Origin: Pachyseris speciosa
Taxonomy: Eukaryota > Cnidaria > Anthozoa > Scleractinia > Pachyseridae
Direction of reading: 5' to 3'
Assembly: GCA_016490735.1 (NCBI GenBank)
Contig: JAEMWC010000013.1
Span: 1,272,501 to 1,336,500 of the forward strand
Length of the DNA: 64,000 nucleotides
Part shown: positions 34,901-44,472 of the stretch, piece by piece
How the letters are laid out: every line of letters begins with the position of its first letter
How positions within the stretch are numbered: position 1 is the first letter of the stretch
Translations under genes and position numbers: made by a program
Notes under the pieces: generated by a model
Told to the model about the DNA's origin: nothing
Databases searched by the model: none
The model's input: only the letters and a program-made list of their open reading frames with translations

Positions 34901-35803
34901 CCACGGGGCTGTGATCACAGCAGTTTACCGCACCATCGACTACCAGGCCGCCAAACCCCTCTCCTGCTTTGTGGAAGAAGTCACCACCGCCCGGCGGACA
35001 GGCGACACGGACAACAGCAAAGCGCTCCTCGCCGACATATTCAAGCTGTAGGGGAACAGCGCATACGGGAAGATGATTGAAGCGGCTGAGCGGCAAACGA
35101 ACGTGATTTACACGCGGGATGAAAGGGTTGTCGACAGAGCCCTGCGGAGCCCGTTCTTCGAGGATCTGGACAAAATTGGGGACGCGTACGAGCTGGAAAG
35201 CCGGAAGCCCAAGGTTGTGATAAAGCGGCCTTTCCAAGTCGGAATTGCGGTGTACCAGCTGGCGAAGCTGCGGATGCTGGAGTTCTACTACGACTTGCTG
35301 GACAAGTACGTCGACCGCAAAGACTTCGAGCTGATCCAGATGGATACCGACAGCAATTACATGGCGATCAGCGGCGAAAAGCTGGAAGATGTCGTGAAAC
35401 CAGAAATGCTAGCGGAATTTGAGGCTGACAAAAAGAACTGGCTGGCGTGGGACAAGCGGAGCGGGCGCACCCCTTGGCTTTTCAATCGCAAGTGCGTAGG
35501 CCAGAGGATGATTGCGACCTGCTGGAAGTGTTATTTCGTGGACGTCGACGGTTCGGAGGAACACGCCAAGTTCAGCATGAAGGGATGTCGAAGAGGCAAA
35601 ACAAAGTCACTTGGCTGCGCTTCAAGGCGGCACTCGAGGTGCACAAACACATGGCGGCGAACCGGGGTTTCCGCCTGAAAGGAGGGCAGATGGTTACGTA
35701 CCACCAAAAGAAGTTGGGCCTGAGCGCGTACTAAGACAAACGGCGGGTGCTGCCCGACGGGATTCACACGGAGCCTCTCGAGTATCATTTGGTCAGGAAT
35801 TAG
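31999..35803 (+). pseudogene. polB-like: Polinton/adintovirus-like protein-primed DNA polymerase B, broken
   Basis: A frame-hopping reading shows a long N-terminal region (LARYTNNF-like patch near 32310, DLKTVLDLQPLVGTGPLPAW near 32520, then WLGVRVYEP). The exonuclease domain has YDFEAFGD (Exo I, about 33526) and CFNSGNYDLNL (Exo II, about 33830). The polymerase domain has WKIVGYDANALYLSSML (about 34524), GNSAYGKMIEAA (motif B, about 35053) and QMDTDSNYMAI (motif C, about 35337). This arrangement is that of protein-primed family-B polymerases of Polintons and adintoviruses, which copy the element's own linear DNA. Breaks include frame changes near 32630, 32950, 33400, 34110-34150 and 34860, TAG at 35049-35051 just before motif B, and TAA at 35732-35734. 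The last in-frame stop (TAG 35801-35803) overlaps the integrase stop. Confidence 0.85.
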
Positions 35804-36834
35804 CCAGGCCTGACAGGAGGGAGCTCGGTGTTGGGCGGAACAACCATCAACTCTTCACGCACGAACCTGCGCTGGGGCTCGTCGTGCCCTCCAGCCTCGG
35901 GGAGGGAAATCCAATACATCACCGGCTGGTTCGGTTTCACCATGATTCTGCCGACCTCGAACACTTTCAAAGACCAAACAGCGTCTTTGGCCCTTCGCAC
36001 ACCACGTTCCAATTCATCAGGTTGAAACAAATAGCGCACTTCTTCGCCGGGGGGAGGGGGGGGGGGGTTTCGGCCGCGCCAACAGGTCTGAAAAACGGAG
36101 TTGCTGGCTGGGCAAAAACGGACTGTCTTTGGATCGCATCTGCGGGTTTCAATCCTGTCATCCGCGTGGTTTGTTGGTTGAGAGCAGTCACAGCCCTCGG
36201 AAGCCTTGCCACCCACACAACAGACCACACACCCTCCGGCAGCCGCATTTCCACAGCGTACTGGTGCTCGAACAGACGCTCGGCAAGAGTGTGGTTGAAG
36301 TGTTGCACAATCGCCTGGTCGCGGTGCAGTTCCACATGCACACGGCGAATACCCGTTCCATGCGCCTCCATGACTCTGGAAACAGCCCCCATGAACTCCC
36401 GCCCCGGGTCCACCTGCACCAGCTTTGGCCATTTGAGAGGCCCGTGCTTGTAAACCCTTTCAAAGGCCCGGGCAAATTCGTCAGAATTTTTCTTGGTCAG
36501 GGGCTCAGCTGCCTTGTTTTGCGCCCCACCTTGTCATGCGGCATGAAGAGCAGGTCGGCTTGGTGCACCGCGTTGGGTGTTGGCACGTCAAACTTCGGCC
36601 GAGGAGGAACGTGCCGTGGCACGGGAAGAAAGATTTGCCAACGAGCCTGCTTTTGCAGCCACTGTTTGGCCTCATTTTCCGAAACCTTTCCGGCTTGGCC
36701 AGTTTTTTCACTGCGGCAAACCCTTTCCAATAACCCTTCCGGCTGTAGTAAATTTTTGAAAGGCGTTTTTCCTGCCTCAAGTAGGGGATTTTTCCATTGA
36801 ACCTATAAAACAGCGAGAAAGATGGCACACGCAA
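35800..36834 (-). pseudogene. int-like: Polinton-type retroviral-like integrase, broken and catalytically altered
   Basis: Minus-strand pieces in several frames: N-terminal helix region (YYSRKGYWKGFAAVKKLAK), a zinc-binding-like linker, core start (DVPTPNAVHQADLLFMPHD, first Asp near 36560), second Asp in VQVDPGREFMG (about 36400), then HRDQAIVQHFNHTLAERLF near 36290-36320. The family's catalytic Glu falls in that last segment and is Gln (CAA) here. A stretch of roughly 15-20 residues between the first Asp strand and the AEPLTKKNSDEF segment is missing. The end overlaps the polymerase stop tail-to-tail. Such integrases cut and join the terminal repeats into host DNA; this one should be inactive. 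Confidence 0.82.
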
Positions 36835-37169
36835 ACGGAAGGGTGTGCTGTGGGAAAACGATGGTCGAGGACCATGACAATTTTGAACTTGTTTGCCAAA
36901 ATTGTCACAGGGTTGAGGAGCTCGCTACCCCAACCAAAACCAGGGAGGAGGTGGGGTGGACGGCCAAGCCCATTTCACACACTAATCTTCGGAAAATTCC
37001 CAAGAAACATGAAATTTTCGACGCCGTCAACACCATTTCGGATGGCGGGCGAGAAGTGTGCGACCCGTCTCGAAGGAAGTTTTTGGGAAGCCTCATCCGT
37101 GATTTCAGGGAGTTTTTCTTTCGCAAGTCGGTAAATTACATTTGTTTTCGCTTGATTATTTTCGGGTGA
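36822..37169 (+). CDS. Zinc-ribbon-like protein of the Polinton-like element
   Basis: 115-codon frame starting MAHANGRVCCG. Residues 8-32 look like half a zinc ribbon, with CCGKTM and then VCQNCHRVEEL, the layout seen in TFIIB-like or late-transcription-factor-like (VLTF3-type) proteins of large DNA viruses. Only the C-x2-C knuckle of the second half is canonical. The middle is basic and the end aromatic (FREFFFRKSVNYICFRLIIF), perhaps after a frameshift; plus-strand frames beyond 37169 may belong to it. It starts opposite the integrase start and ends overlapping the next minus-strand gene. The VLTF3 link is a guess. Confidence 0.45.
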   Translation: MAHANGRVCCGKTMVEDHDNFELVCQNCHRVEELATPTKTREEVGWTAKPISHTNLRKIPKKHEIFDAVNTISDGGREVCDPSRRKFLGSLIRDFREFFFRKSVNYICFRLIIFG

Positions 37170-37780
37170 TACCAAAAGGAGTTTGGCCGCGCAAAAAAGA
37201 AATTCTCACGAACCTCTTTCCCGCCGTCAAAAAAATCCACCCAGCAACGCGTCGCCGGGCGAAAGACAGGTTCGATGAATGGTGGTGGGGCTTGAACCGA
37301 ACGACATGAACGACAAATCACTCCGTGACGAAACGTTTGGTGTATTTTTCCTGGAATTTTTTCGGGATTCTCCATGCAGTGGTCGCTGACGAAGTCGTCA
37401 ACCATTTTCAGCCTGTCGAGAAAGGCTTTTTCATCGAAAGGCTCCCCCCCTGAGATGGAAGCGGATCGCGTCAAGTATTTTTTTTTTGTACTCGACCGGG
37501 GCCAAGTTGGCTCTCTCAGCCTTTTTGTCGTATGTTTTGAAGCTTGCCACACCTTTGACAACAAGCCCGGGTTCAAGGTAACACCCCCTGCAACCGCAGA
37601 AGAAACGATGGCCTTGCCAGCCACGACATTGCAAAACAAGTTTTTTCTTTGAAAGGAGCGAAACAACTTTTCGTAGCCCCAATGTTTCTTGTGGTAGAAA
37701 GCGTAAAGCTTTTTCAACATCTGGACAGTCTCAAGGGAGGGGTCGATGTGGTTAAAGTCGAACACAGGCAATGTGGTCAT
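37136..37780 (-). CDS. Small protein with hydrophobic segment, Polinton-associated
   Basis: 214-residue open frame beginning MTTLPVFDFNHIDPSLETVQ. Residues about 20-50 are amphipathic and basic (HKKHWGYEKLFRSFQRKN); about 52-75 are a hydrophobic, Gly/Ala/Val-rich segment that could span a membrane (AGKAIVSSAVAGGVTL); the middle is basic. Proteins of this plan (helix pair, hydrophobic hairpin, coiled tail) recur in cnidarian Polinton-like loci, by my recollection, with no known function. The last ~80 residues look like a different frame and may be read-through after decay. Confidence 0.45.
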   Translation of the reverse strand: MTTLPVFDFNHIDPSLETVQMLKKLYAFYHKKHWGYEKLFRSFQRKNLFCNVVAGKAIVSSAVAGGVTLNPGLLSKVWQASKHTTKRLREPTWPRSSTKKKYLTRSASISGGEPFDEKAFLDRLKMVDDFVSDHCMENPEKIPGKIHQTFRHGVICRSCRSVQAPPPFIEPVFRPATRCWVDFFDGGKEVRENFFFARPNSFWYHPKIIKRKQM

Positions 37781-37959
37781 TGTATATTCATATTATTAAT
37801 TTTTTTTTACGCCCCACGAGGAATGAACTCCCCATAAATTGTGATTGTAACCCCAGCTGGTATTGTTATTGCCCACAAAATGTCTTCATTTATATTTTGA
37901 AGTGGATATTGGCTTAAATCAGTTAATGTTCTTATCCATTTATTCGGGCTTTCATTTCT

Positions 37960-38890
37960 GACAATTTAATCGGCATGTGTCCAAGCTGGTGGTAATCCTT
38001 GGGGTTGGTGTTTTAAATAAATATGAATTGGTAAGGTTTGAAAACTTTCACTGTTGACATAAATTTCAAAAGTGTCAAAAGAAGAGAAAAACAAACCATG
38101 AGAAGTCCAAAATGCAGGAAAGATATTTTCAGCATCAGAACGTAAAACTGCATTTTTTGGTCCTGTTAACAACTTACTTTTTAACCGATAAATCATTCCA
38201 GGAATTAATAAAGGGTGGACTAATCTCAATGCGCCTTGATGATAAGCGAGAAGAGGAACGCTCCCATTGTAAACAAACTGATTATTCAAACCCAAATTAC
38301 CCCCAACTTCGGTTCATGAATCACATTCCCATTCATGTTCAACGCGGTTTACATTGTTATTCCGTTGGCGCTCGAGCTGAACAATGGGTGGTCGTTAATG
38401 TAAACCCAGTGGTCATTTCAATTCAAACTTTGGTTCTTTCAACAGAAAGGTATTCATATTCAAATCACTCAACATTGTAACCTCACCATTGGTTCCGTCG
38501 AACAAAGTCGCACTTCCTTCTTTCACGGAGGTGCCGTTCAAATTCAAAGGATCACCGGGTTTTGGTTGAAACAAGGAGTACCCATTCAGGTCCAAGGAGG
38601 TTTGCATCTCCATTCCGGAACTGCCCGGGCTGGGGCTGAACAACTTTTGGCGTCGTTGCTGACGTTGTTGTAATTCAAATCCAAATCACCCCCAAATTTT
38701 GGTTCAACCAATGAAAACCCATTGAAATCGAGGTTTGCGTAAAAGATCACTTTTGTGTCAGCCACAGTCCAAACTCTGTCAAAGACGTTCGGACCGAGAG
38801 AGTTGAAAAACCCCTTCGCCCCAAAACCAATCATGTGTCCAGTTATTTCCTTCCATCTTACCTTATTTCTCCGAAGATCAATGAAAAACG
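37960..38890 (-). pseudogene. Repeat-rich fibre-like virion protein candidate, broken
   Basis: The minus strand encodes a degenerate repeat of about 20-25 residues with the pattern L-[ND]-[LMF]-N-G/T, three or four residues, then PK-hydrophobic/P-G. Copies seen: LDFNGFSLVEPKFGGDLDLN (about 38680-38740), LDLNGYSLFQPKPGDPLNLN (about 38540-38600), LNMNTFLLKEPKFELK (about 38413-38460) and LNMNGNVIHEPKLG (about 38290-38335). Frame changes separate them. The C-terminal ~100 residues (37966-38295) lack the repeat. Short Gly/Asn-turn repeats are common in viral fibres and tail spikes; that role is an inference from pattern and context. Confidence 0.45.
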
Positions 38891-40578
38891 CAGGCAGGAA
38901 CAATGACCTTTAGGCCACAGAGGTTTATCGTTATGCAATATGATAAAAATAGTGTATTGATTCCAAAAAAAAAACTAAGCAGGTTGCTTTCGCTTCGATG
39001 GATAATTGTTTGAGAAAGGAAACGCTTATCGAACGATGTAGGATTTTTTCGGATAAACGTTAATGGAGTCTCGGTGAAATGTGAGTAGAAAATTAATTAG
39101 CAGAGTGAAGCTGTTTACAAATACGTGAATCCAGGGTCATTTGAAACATAAGAAAGGAACGTTTCTCGGACAGTTTCAAGTCACGCAAGTACATTTGTAA
39201 AAACTAATTGCTTATCATTGAAAAATTCAGAAATTGAGTCCAAGAAATTGAACCAAAAAGTCCAGAAATTGAGATATTGAGGGAAAATAGTAAATAAACT
39301 ACCTGTCAAAGTCTCAGGGGTGTGTGATATCCCGTACTTGAGTCATTCAACAAAATGTACATCTCAATGGAGCGGATACGGGGAACACGGCAGTCCATCT
39401 GGAGTTAAATTTTGGTCATGTTAAAAGCTTTCTTCTCGCTGTTGAACTTGCAAGCATTCGTATAGACACTTCTCTTAACATATTAGTTGTTCAGACTTCA
39501 AAGGTACATCTCAATGGAGCGGACACGGTGTTACGGTATCGTTCAACCGACAGAAAAGATACACTGCGAAACTCTTCTACAAACCCAACTTATTTATTAA
39601 CGATACGTAACTAAATCCTAGTTACAAAGGAGTGATTTCTAAACAATACAATCTGGTATCAAACTTGCTTAAGCCTACTGCTAAAACTTCAGTCACCATT
39701 GACACAAACCCACAATAAATGTCGATGTCTCCGGAGAAATCTTCTTTCGGTCCACTTGACCTTAAATGAAGTTCCTCAATAGCTCTCTAGAATTCTCTCG
39801 GTATAGCTTCTCCAGTCGGTCTTTGCCGACAACAACAACCCACCATAGCAGGCAATTCTAGTTCTCAGCTGTGTAATCTTTTCCACTTCACTTTATATTT
39901 CATCTTCTGACTGCTGCAGTCCATAATGAACATCCACAACTGAATCACTTCTCGTAGAACTCTGTAGTACCTTGAAATATAGCATCATTCTTGATCACTT
40001 TCTTTATAGTAGTCCACAGTAGCTTGCGTTATAGTGGTTATAGCCAGTATATCAGTTATTGGGGAGGGCTTGCGCCCTGCCACCGCCAACAACAATGACC
40101 GCTTCGTAGCGGAATCCTTATCTACAATTAATTAATATTCTAGAACCTTGTTCTGTAGCGTGACAGGAGAAGGTTCTGTTACAAACATTGTGACTCAACA
40201 TTATAGAAATTACCAGAAACTTAGTATTTACAACCGCTCTCCATAACAACGGGGAAACACGGCAGTCGATCTGGAGTTAAGTTTACTCATGTTAAAAGCT
40301 TTCTTCTCGCCGTTGAACTTGCAAACATTCGCATAGACACTTCTCTTAACATATTGTTTGTTCAGACTTCAAAAGACAAAAGGAGAATCGACATTTTCCG
40401 ATACGTGACAACAGGAATCACTCTTGCTGTTGTGGGTTGTTAAAAATAGTTAGCGCTTGCTCAGAAACGCCGGAAGTGAGCTTTGTGGATGAAACTCGAC
40501 GACGAAGAAAAAGAACAACCGTCAGTAATTTTAGACCTGCGCGACCCGCGAGACGCGGGAAGCCAGAGTAATAACAGT
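38888..40578 (+). repeat. R1 dispersed repeat, copy 2, between the two Polinton-like halves
   Basis: Begins GCAGGAACAATGACCTTTAG and follows the 9550-10691 copy to the GC-rich stem-loop near 40545-40565 (CCCGCGAGACGCGGG). It carries the same two ~300-bp sub-units, here separated by a solo LTR. It falls between the minus-strand fibre-like ORF and the plus-strand capsid cassette. Confidence 0.75.
39529..40248. mobile_element. Solo LTR with ACGG target duplication
   Basis: 720 bp starting TGTTACGG and ending CCATAACA, so the outermost bases are TGTTA...TAACA, the inverted ends of LTRs. It is flanked by ACGG at 39525-39528 and 40249-40252. The R1 copy at 10000-10400 lacks it at the matching place, an empty-site comparison. 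No internal retroelement genes remain, consistent with LTR-LTR recombination. Confidence 0.8.
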
Positions 40579-40589
40579 GGATGAAGAAT

Positions 40590-41094
40590 GGAATGTAACT
40601 CTGAACTCTCTCGATGAATGGAGTATGGTTACCGTGCCAACTTCTCGGGCACTTGGGGTGGATAACGGAAAAACAGACCGCTAGACCTGGGATCCGATTC
40701 AACATGGATGTCTCCCTTACCCCAATACATAAATTTCGTCATGATTGGTGTGTCATACCACCTCAGACCTCCATCACATTTCCCGGCATTTTTTGTCTTT
40801 CCTTTCTCGTTGTATCTTTGCCCGTGTAAAGAGACGCTTTTGCAAGTACAAACCAACCTCGTGGAACCCTGGCAAGTGGATTACAAGCGTTTATCTCTCT
40901 TACATGAAGTGGTACCCAATGGTACATTTCGAGAAACACTTCTCGAAGAGAAAGAGCACGTTGTTTACCTACCGTTACGCTCAACGATATTTCAGACCGT
41001 TGAAATCTATTTAACAGGTGGCTATGATCAACGGCTCTCATTTCTAGACGGTATCGTCAACGTGGTATTACACGTTCTCCGTCCAGCACCATGA
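40590..41094 (+). pseudogene. Penton-like minor capsid protein, first copy, truncated
   Basis: Two parts of a Polinton single-jelly-roll penton-like protein can be read. The C-terminal portion (about 40850-41094) has QTNLVEPWQV, LLEEKEHVVYLPLRSTIFQ and TVEIYLTGGYDQRLSFLDG, ending PAP and TGA at 41092-41094. An upstream frame (about 40576-40680) gives VDEEWNVTLNSLDEWS before a TAG. The middle is frameshifted and the N-terminus is replaced by the R1 repeat. Pentons fill the vertices of icosahedral capsids. Its TGA overlaps the ATG of the next gene (ATGA). Confidence 0.6.
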
Positions 41095-42067
41095 GAAACA
41101 GCTTTTACATGGTGCTGACCAGTGTGCCGAAAACAAGCCGGCCGAGTCTAAGATGCAATTGCCATCCCAGCTGCACCTAAGTGGAGATTGGGAAGAGGCC
41201 ATACCCATACACTTGGCAAAATGTGAGAGACCATCAGCTTTCTTACACTCTGCTTTTCAAGGCAGGGCCGGTTACCTGGACATTATTCATCCACCTACCA
41301 AGCGGCATTTACCGTATGGTCGAAGACGTAATAATGGTATGTTGACGGGGAATCTGTCACGCTAGCTTTGAAGAAATTTTAACTCAAAAGTGAAAAGACG
41401 ATTACAAGTCTAGGAGGAAACGATTTCGACTTCGAGTTGAGGTTGCCCACTGCTTGTTACTTGACTCTACCCAAGACATTAGCCCGTACCTCCAAGTACC
41501 AGCTTCCCGCTTTGTACCAAATCCATCACGCTAGCTTTGAAGAAATTTTAACTCAAAAGTGAAAAGACGATTACAAGTCTAGGAGGAAACGATTTCGACT
41601 TCGAGTTGAGGTTGCCCACTGCTTGTTACTTGACTCTACCCAAGACATTAGCCCGTACCTCCAAGTACCAGCTTCCCGCTTTGTACCAAATCCAGAGCTC
41701 TCCTCTTGTCAAATTGAATCGCGATCAAAGCAACACTTTGCTGGCGACCACAACCACACTTGCCAGAAAGAAGAAGACTTGGTGTTCGGAATGTTGTCGA
41801 GACAATCGTTTCAGACCATGTACGTGTATTCAGATCCAAGTGCTAGGAGACGCGCAAGCCAACGTGCTCCGAATACTGGTATCCCGAGGTCAGCCGGGTG
41901 ACACGGTGACAGAAGAAGTCAACCGACCAACCTATCATTCACTCCGTACATCTATCTGTGTTTTCATCAGTGGCGATCCATATGAGGGGAGACACTTTTG
42001 CGTCTGGTACCGTACGTGTAACGCTGCAATTTCGACGTCGTGCAATTCTATAACATGTTACCCATGA
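41091..42067 (+). pseudogene. Penton-like minor capsid protein, second copy, with tandem duplication
   Basis: Starts at ATG 41091 (MRNSFYMVLTS), shows the family start pattern in a shifted frame (MQLPSQLHLSGDWEEAIP at about 41153), and ends with MYVYSDPSA (about 41819), GQPGDTVTEEVNRPTYHSL and jelly-roll strands up to the stop near 42067. It is broken by several frame changes and by an identical tandem duplication of 169 bp (41358-41526 and 41527-41695). That two penton-like genes lie head-to-tail is by my reading of both N- and C-terminal motifs. Confidence 0.6.
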
Positions 42068-42129
42068 ACCATCAATTCTACGCGTATCGACAATAAGTTA
42101 TACCCTTTCCACAACGAGGTAGAGGGGAC

Positions 42130-42499
42130 ATAAGTATCTATGGAGTAACGCTTCTTTACGGGCAAGGGGGCAACGGAGCAGGTGGAATGTTTCGTTCCCT
42201 ATTTCGTACAGCCACACCCTTTTCTCAAAACAACAGCGAAGAAAGTGGGAAAGCGATTGCTCCATACAGGAATGAAAACTGTTCAAGACGTCATGAATGG
42301 GCAACCTTTGAAGGCAGCAGCCAAATCGAGAACAAAATCTGCAGGGACACGTTTACTCGCAAGTACCATTGATGACATTACACAGCAAGGTCGTTGGAGA
42401 AGAGCATATAATCGTACGGCAAAAGCCAAACAAATCAGGACACACCCGACCAAGAACAGGAGAACATCGCATTCGACGTTCAAGGCTATTTTTTACTAA
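42130..42499 (+). pseudogene. pX/pVI-like basic minor virion protein
   Basis: Reads GGMFRSLFRTATPF, then after a frame change near 42230 KKVGKRLLHTGMKTVQDVMN and many Lys/Arg to a stop at 42497-42499. A Gly-rich start followed by an amphipathic helix and basic tail is the plan of the small pX/pVI-like protein next to the capsid gene in Polintons and adintoviruses, thought to bind DNA or membrane during entry. The capsid gene starts 2 nt downstream. Confidence 0.6.
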
Positions 42500-42501
42500 T
42501 C

Positions 42502-43806
42502 ATGGCCTTAGCATACCCTTTCTCAGCCCCTGGTGGAAATTCAAGCTTGCAATTGTTTCAAGTACCTGTGACAGATGTGTCTATCGTCGGTAGCAAATGG
42601 GTGGATTATGAACCAGTTTAAGCGGGAACCAGTCCCATCAAGTTTGTGATCAAACCCTTAGCGGACTACATTGACAATAACAAGTCGGAGTTTATGACTG
42701 GTGGTAAAAATTACCAAACAAGATGGATCGCCACGGATGACAGAAAAAAGTACACTCTGATCAATAATACCCTCCATTCCATCATCAAACAGTTTAGCAT
42801 CAAGATCAACGAAACGCTAGTGATACATGTAGAACAGTCAGGCACTCAAGTTTACAATGCCTACATCAAGACGTTATTGAACTTTGCGGAACAGGCCAAG
42901 AAGTCTTGCCTTGCGAAAGCTCTGTACTACAAAGACAATGCCGGACACATGGATGAAATGGACAATACAACAGACAGTAATGAAGGTTTGGTGAAAAGAC
43001 CAACATTTATTAACAATGGAGAAGAAGTGGGGCTGGTTGGAGTACCCCTTCGCGACGTGTTTAATATTGAAAAGTTACTCCTGGATAGTTTGGAAATCAA
43101 AGTCAAGGTGGACCTGAACAGTGATGCCTTTGTGCTCGGGGGGTGGGGGTGACACTCCCAACAACTGCAAACTAAAGATTGTGCGTGTAGTTGACAGTAC
43201 GAAACTAGAACATAAAGAGATCATGCAAGGAAGAGAGGGGATCACTGCCCTACCAGCCATCTATAAATTAACCAGGACCCCAACGCATGCCAAAATCATT
43301 CCTCTGGGGGTGTTAAATCACACAGAGACCGATCTATTCCATGGGCTGATTCCCCAGCCCATCATTTTTGGAATGGTGCGAACCCGGGAGTGCGAAACGA
43401 TACCTATAACGGTAGTCTGGGAAGAAATCCTTTCAACTTTGAGTTATTTGGCCTGTAAGACATTCGCTTGACTTTCAACGGAGAAGGAACGCCTTACTCT
43501 GCTCTGGACCTGAGAGGTGGCAAAAATATCGATGGCTACAACATTTTGTTTTCAGGAAGTGGAGACATGAATTGCAGTCACGGTCTCGACATTGACAGGG
43601 AGGATTGGGACAACGGATACAGCTTATTCCGTTTTGATTTGAAGCCAGCAGGATGTGGATATCCCGATCAGTTGATACCCCATCGAACGGGCAACATCAA
43701 CCTGTATCTGAGATTTGGTACTGAAACTGCTACAGTTCTCAATTTAATCGTGTACGCGGAATTTCAGAATCAGTTGGAAACTGATCTGAATAGGCGCGTG
43801 GTCTAG
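42502..43806 (+). pseudogene. MCP-like: Polinton-type double-jelly-roll major capsid protein, broken
   Basis: Starts at ATG 42502 (MALAYPFSAPGGNSSLQLFQ), hits TAA at 42619-42621, then has a long open stretch (42646-43152) with the hallmark segment KALYYKDNAGHMDEMD and FNIEKLLLDSLEIKVKVDL. A frameshift falls in the G-rich tract at 43137-43151. 43150-43380 continues (KLKIVRVVDSTKLEHKEI), a second frame change follows near 43380, then a TAA near 43457, and 43468-43806 ends with DWDNGYSLFRFDLKPAGCG and NLIVYAEFQNQLETDLNR. These motifs are typical of Polinton/adintovirus hexon-like capsid proteins, which build the icosahedral shell. Confidence 0.85.
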
Positions 43807-43859
43807 GATTTGTCGTAAGGATCTAAATTCAAACGTGATGCATACTACCCAAGAACTAT

Positions 43860-44173
43860 GAGAAGCCTGTCTTTGTGAACCCGAATTAGCTCCATTGATT
43901 TAAGGCGTGTTCCCAAGTGACAAATTACCTGTTATCAACATCTGTCCCTCCGGTCTCATTGCAAATACGGACCCTCACGATCAGCCCGGAACACACTGGG
44001 TGGCAATGTACTTTGAAGCACCACACGAAAGAGAATTATTTGATAAATACGGATTTCCTCCCGAGACATACAACGTGGATACCTACATTCTACGGCAAGC
44101 TGCGTACTGCAACGACAAAACACTGAAGGGACTACACTCAGATGTTTGTGGAGACTATTGCTTGTTTTATTAA
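43860..44173 (+). pseudogene. PRO-like: Adenain-like cysteine protease
   Basis: Open from 43907 to TAA at 44171-44173 with NICPSGLIANTDPHD, the His motif GTHWVAMYFEAP, an acidic site at ELFDKYGFPPET and the Cys motif SDVCGDYCLFY. This is the C5-type virion-maturation protease of adenoviruses, adintoviruses and Polintons. The catalytic His and Cys are kept. The N-terminal part lies before an in-frame stop just upstream of 43907, and the C-terminal helix expected after CLFY is cut off. It follows the capsid gene as in related elements. Confidence 0.8.
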
Positions 44174-44472
44174 CTTCACGAAATGTGGAAATGAAAACCA
44201 TTCAATCTAGATTTAAGGGATATAATTCACAGTGGAACGATACACAAGTTGCACCGAGTGTACACACTAATTTTCATTCGATGACCAATATTAAAAATGA
44301 ATCGTTTCTTGAAAGTGAACAGCGAGGTTGTAAGTCGTTTCAGTGTTGTCGGAGGCAATCAATAAAGTAATGTTGAAGAAAAGTGATGTACACGTCGGTG
44401 TGGTTGATGTCTATTTAAACGATAAGGGATCTTTCGAGTCTTCAGAAATCCAATGAGTTTACCTGCGACAAC

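Noticed and set aside
35611..36800. Long plus-strand ORFs of 280 and 223 codons
   Set aside because: Shadows of the minus-strand integrase in GC-rich DNA; the integrase motifs are on the minus strand.
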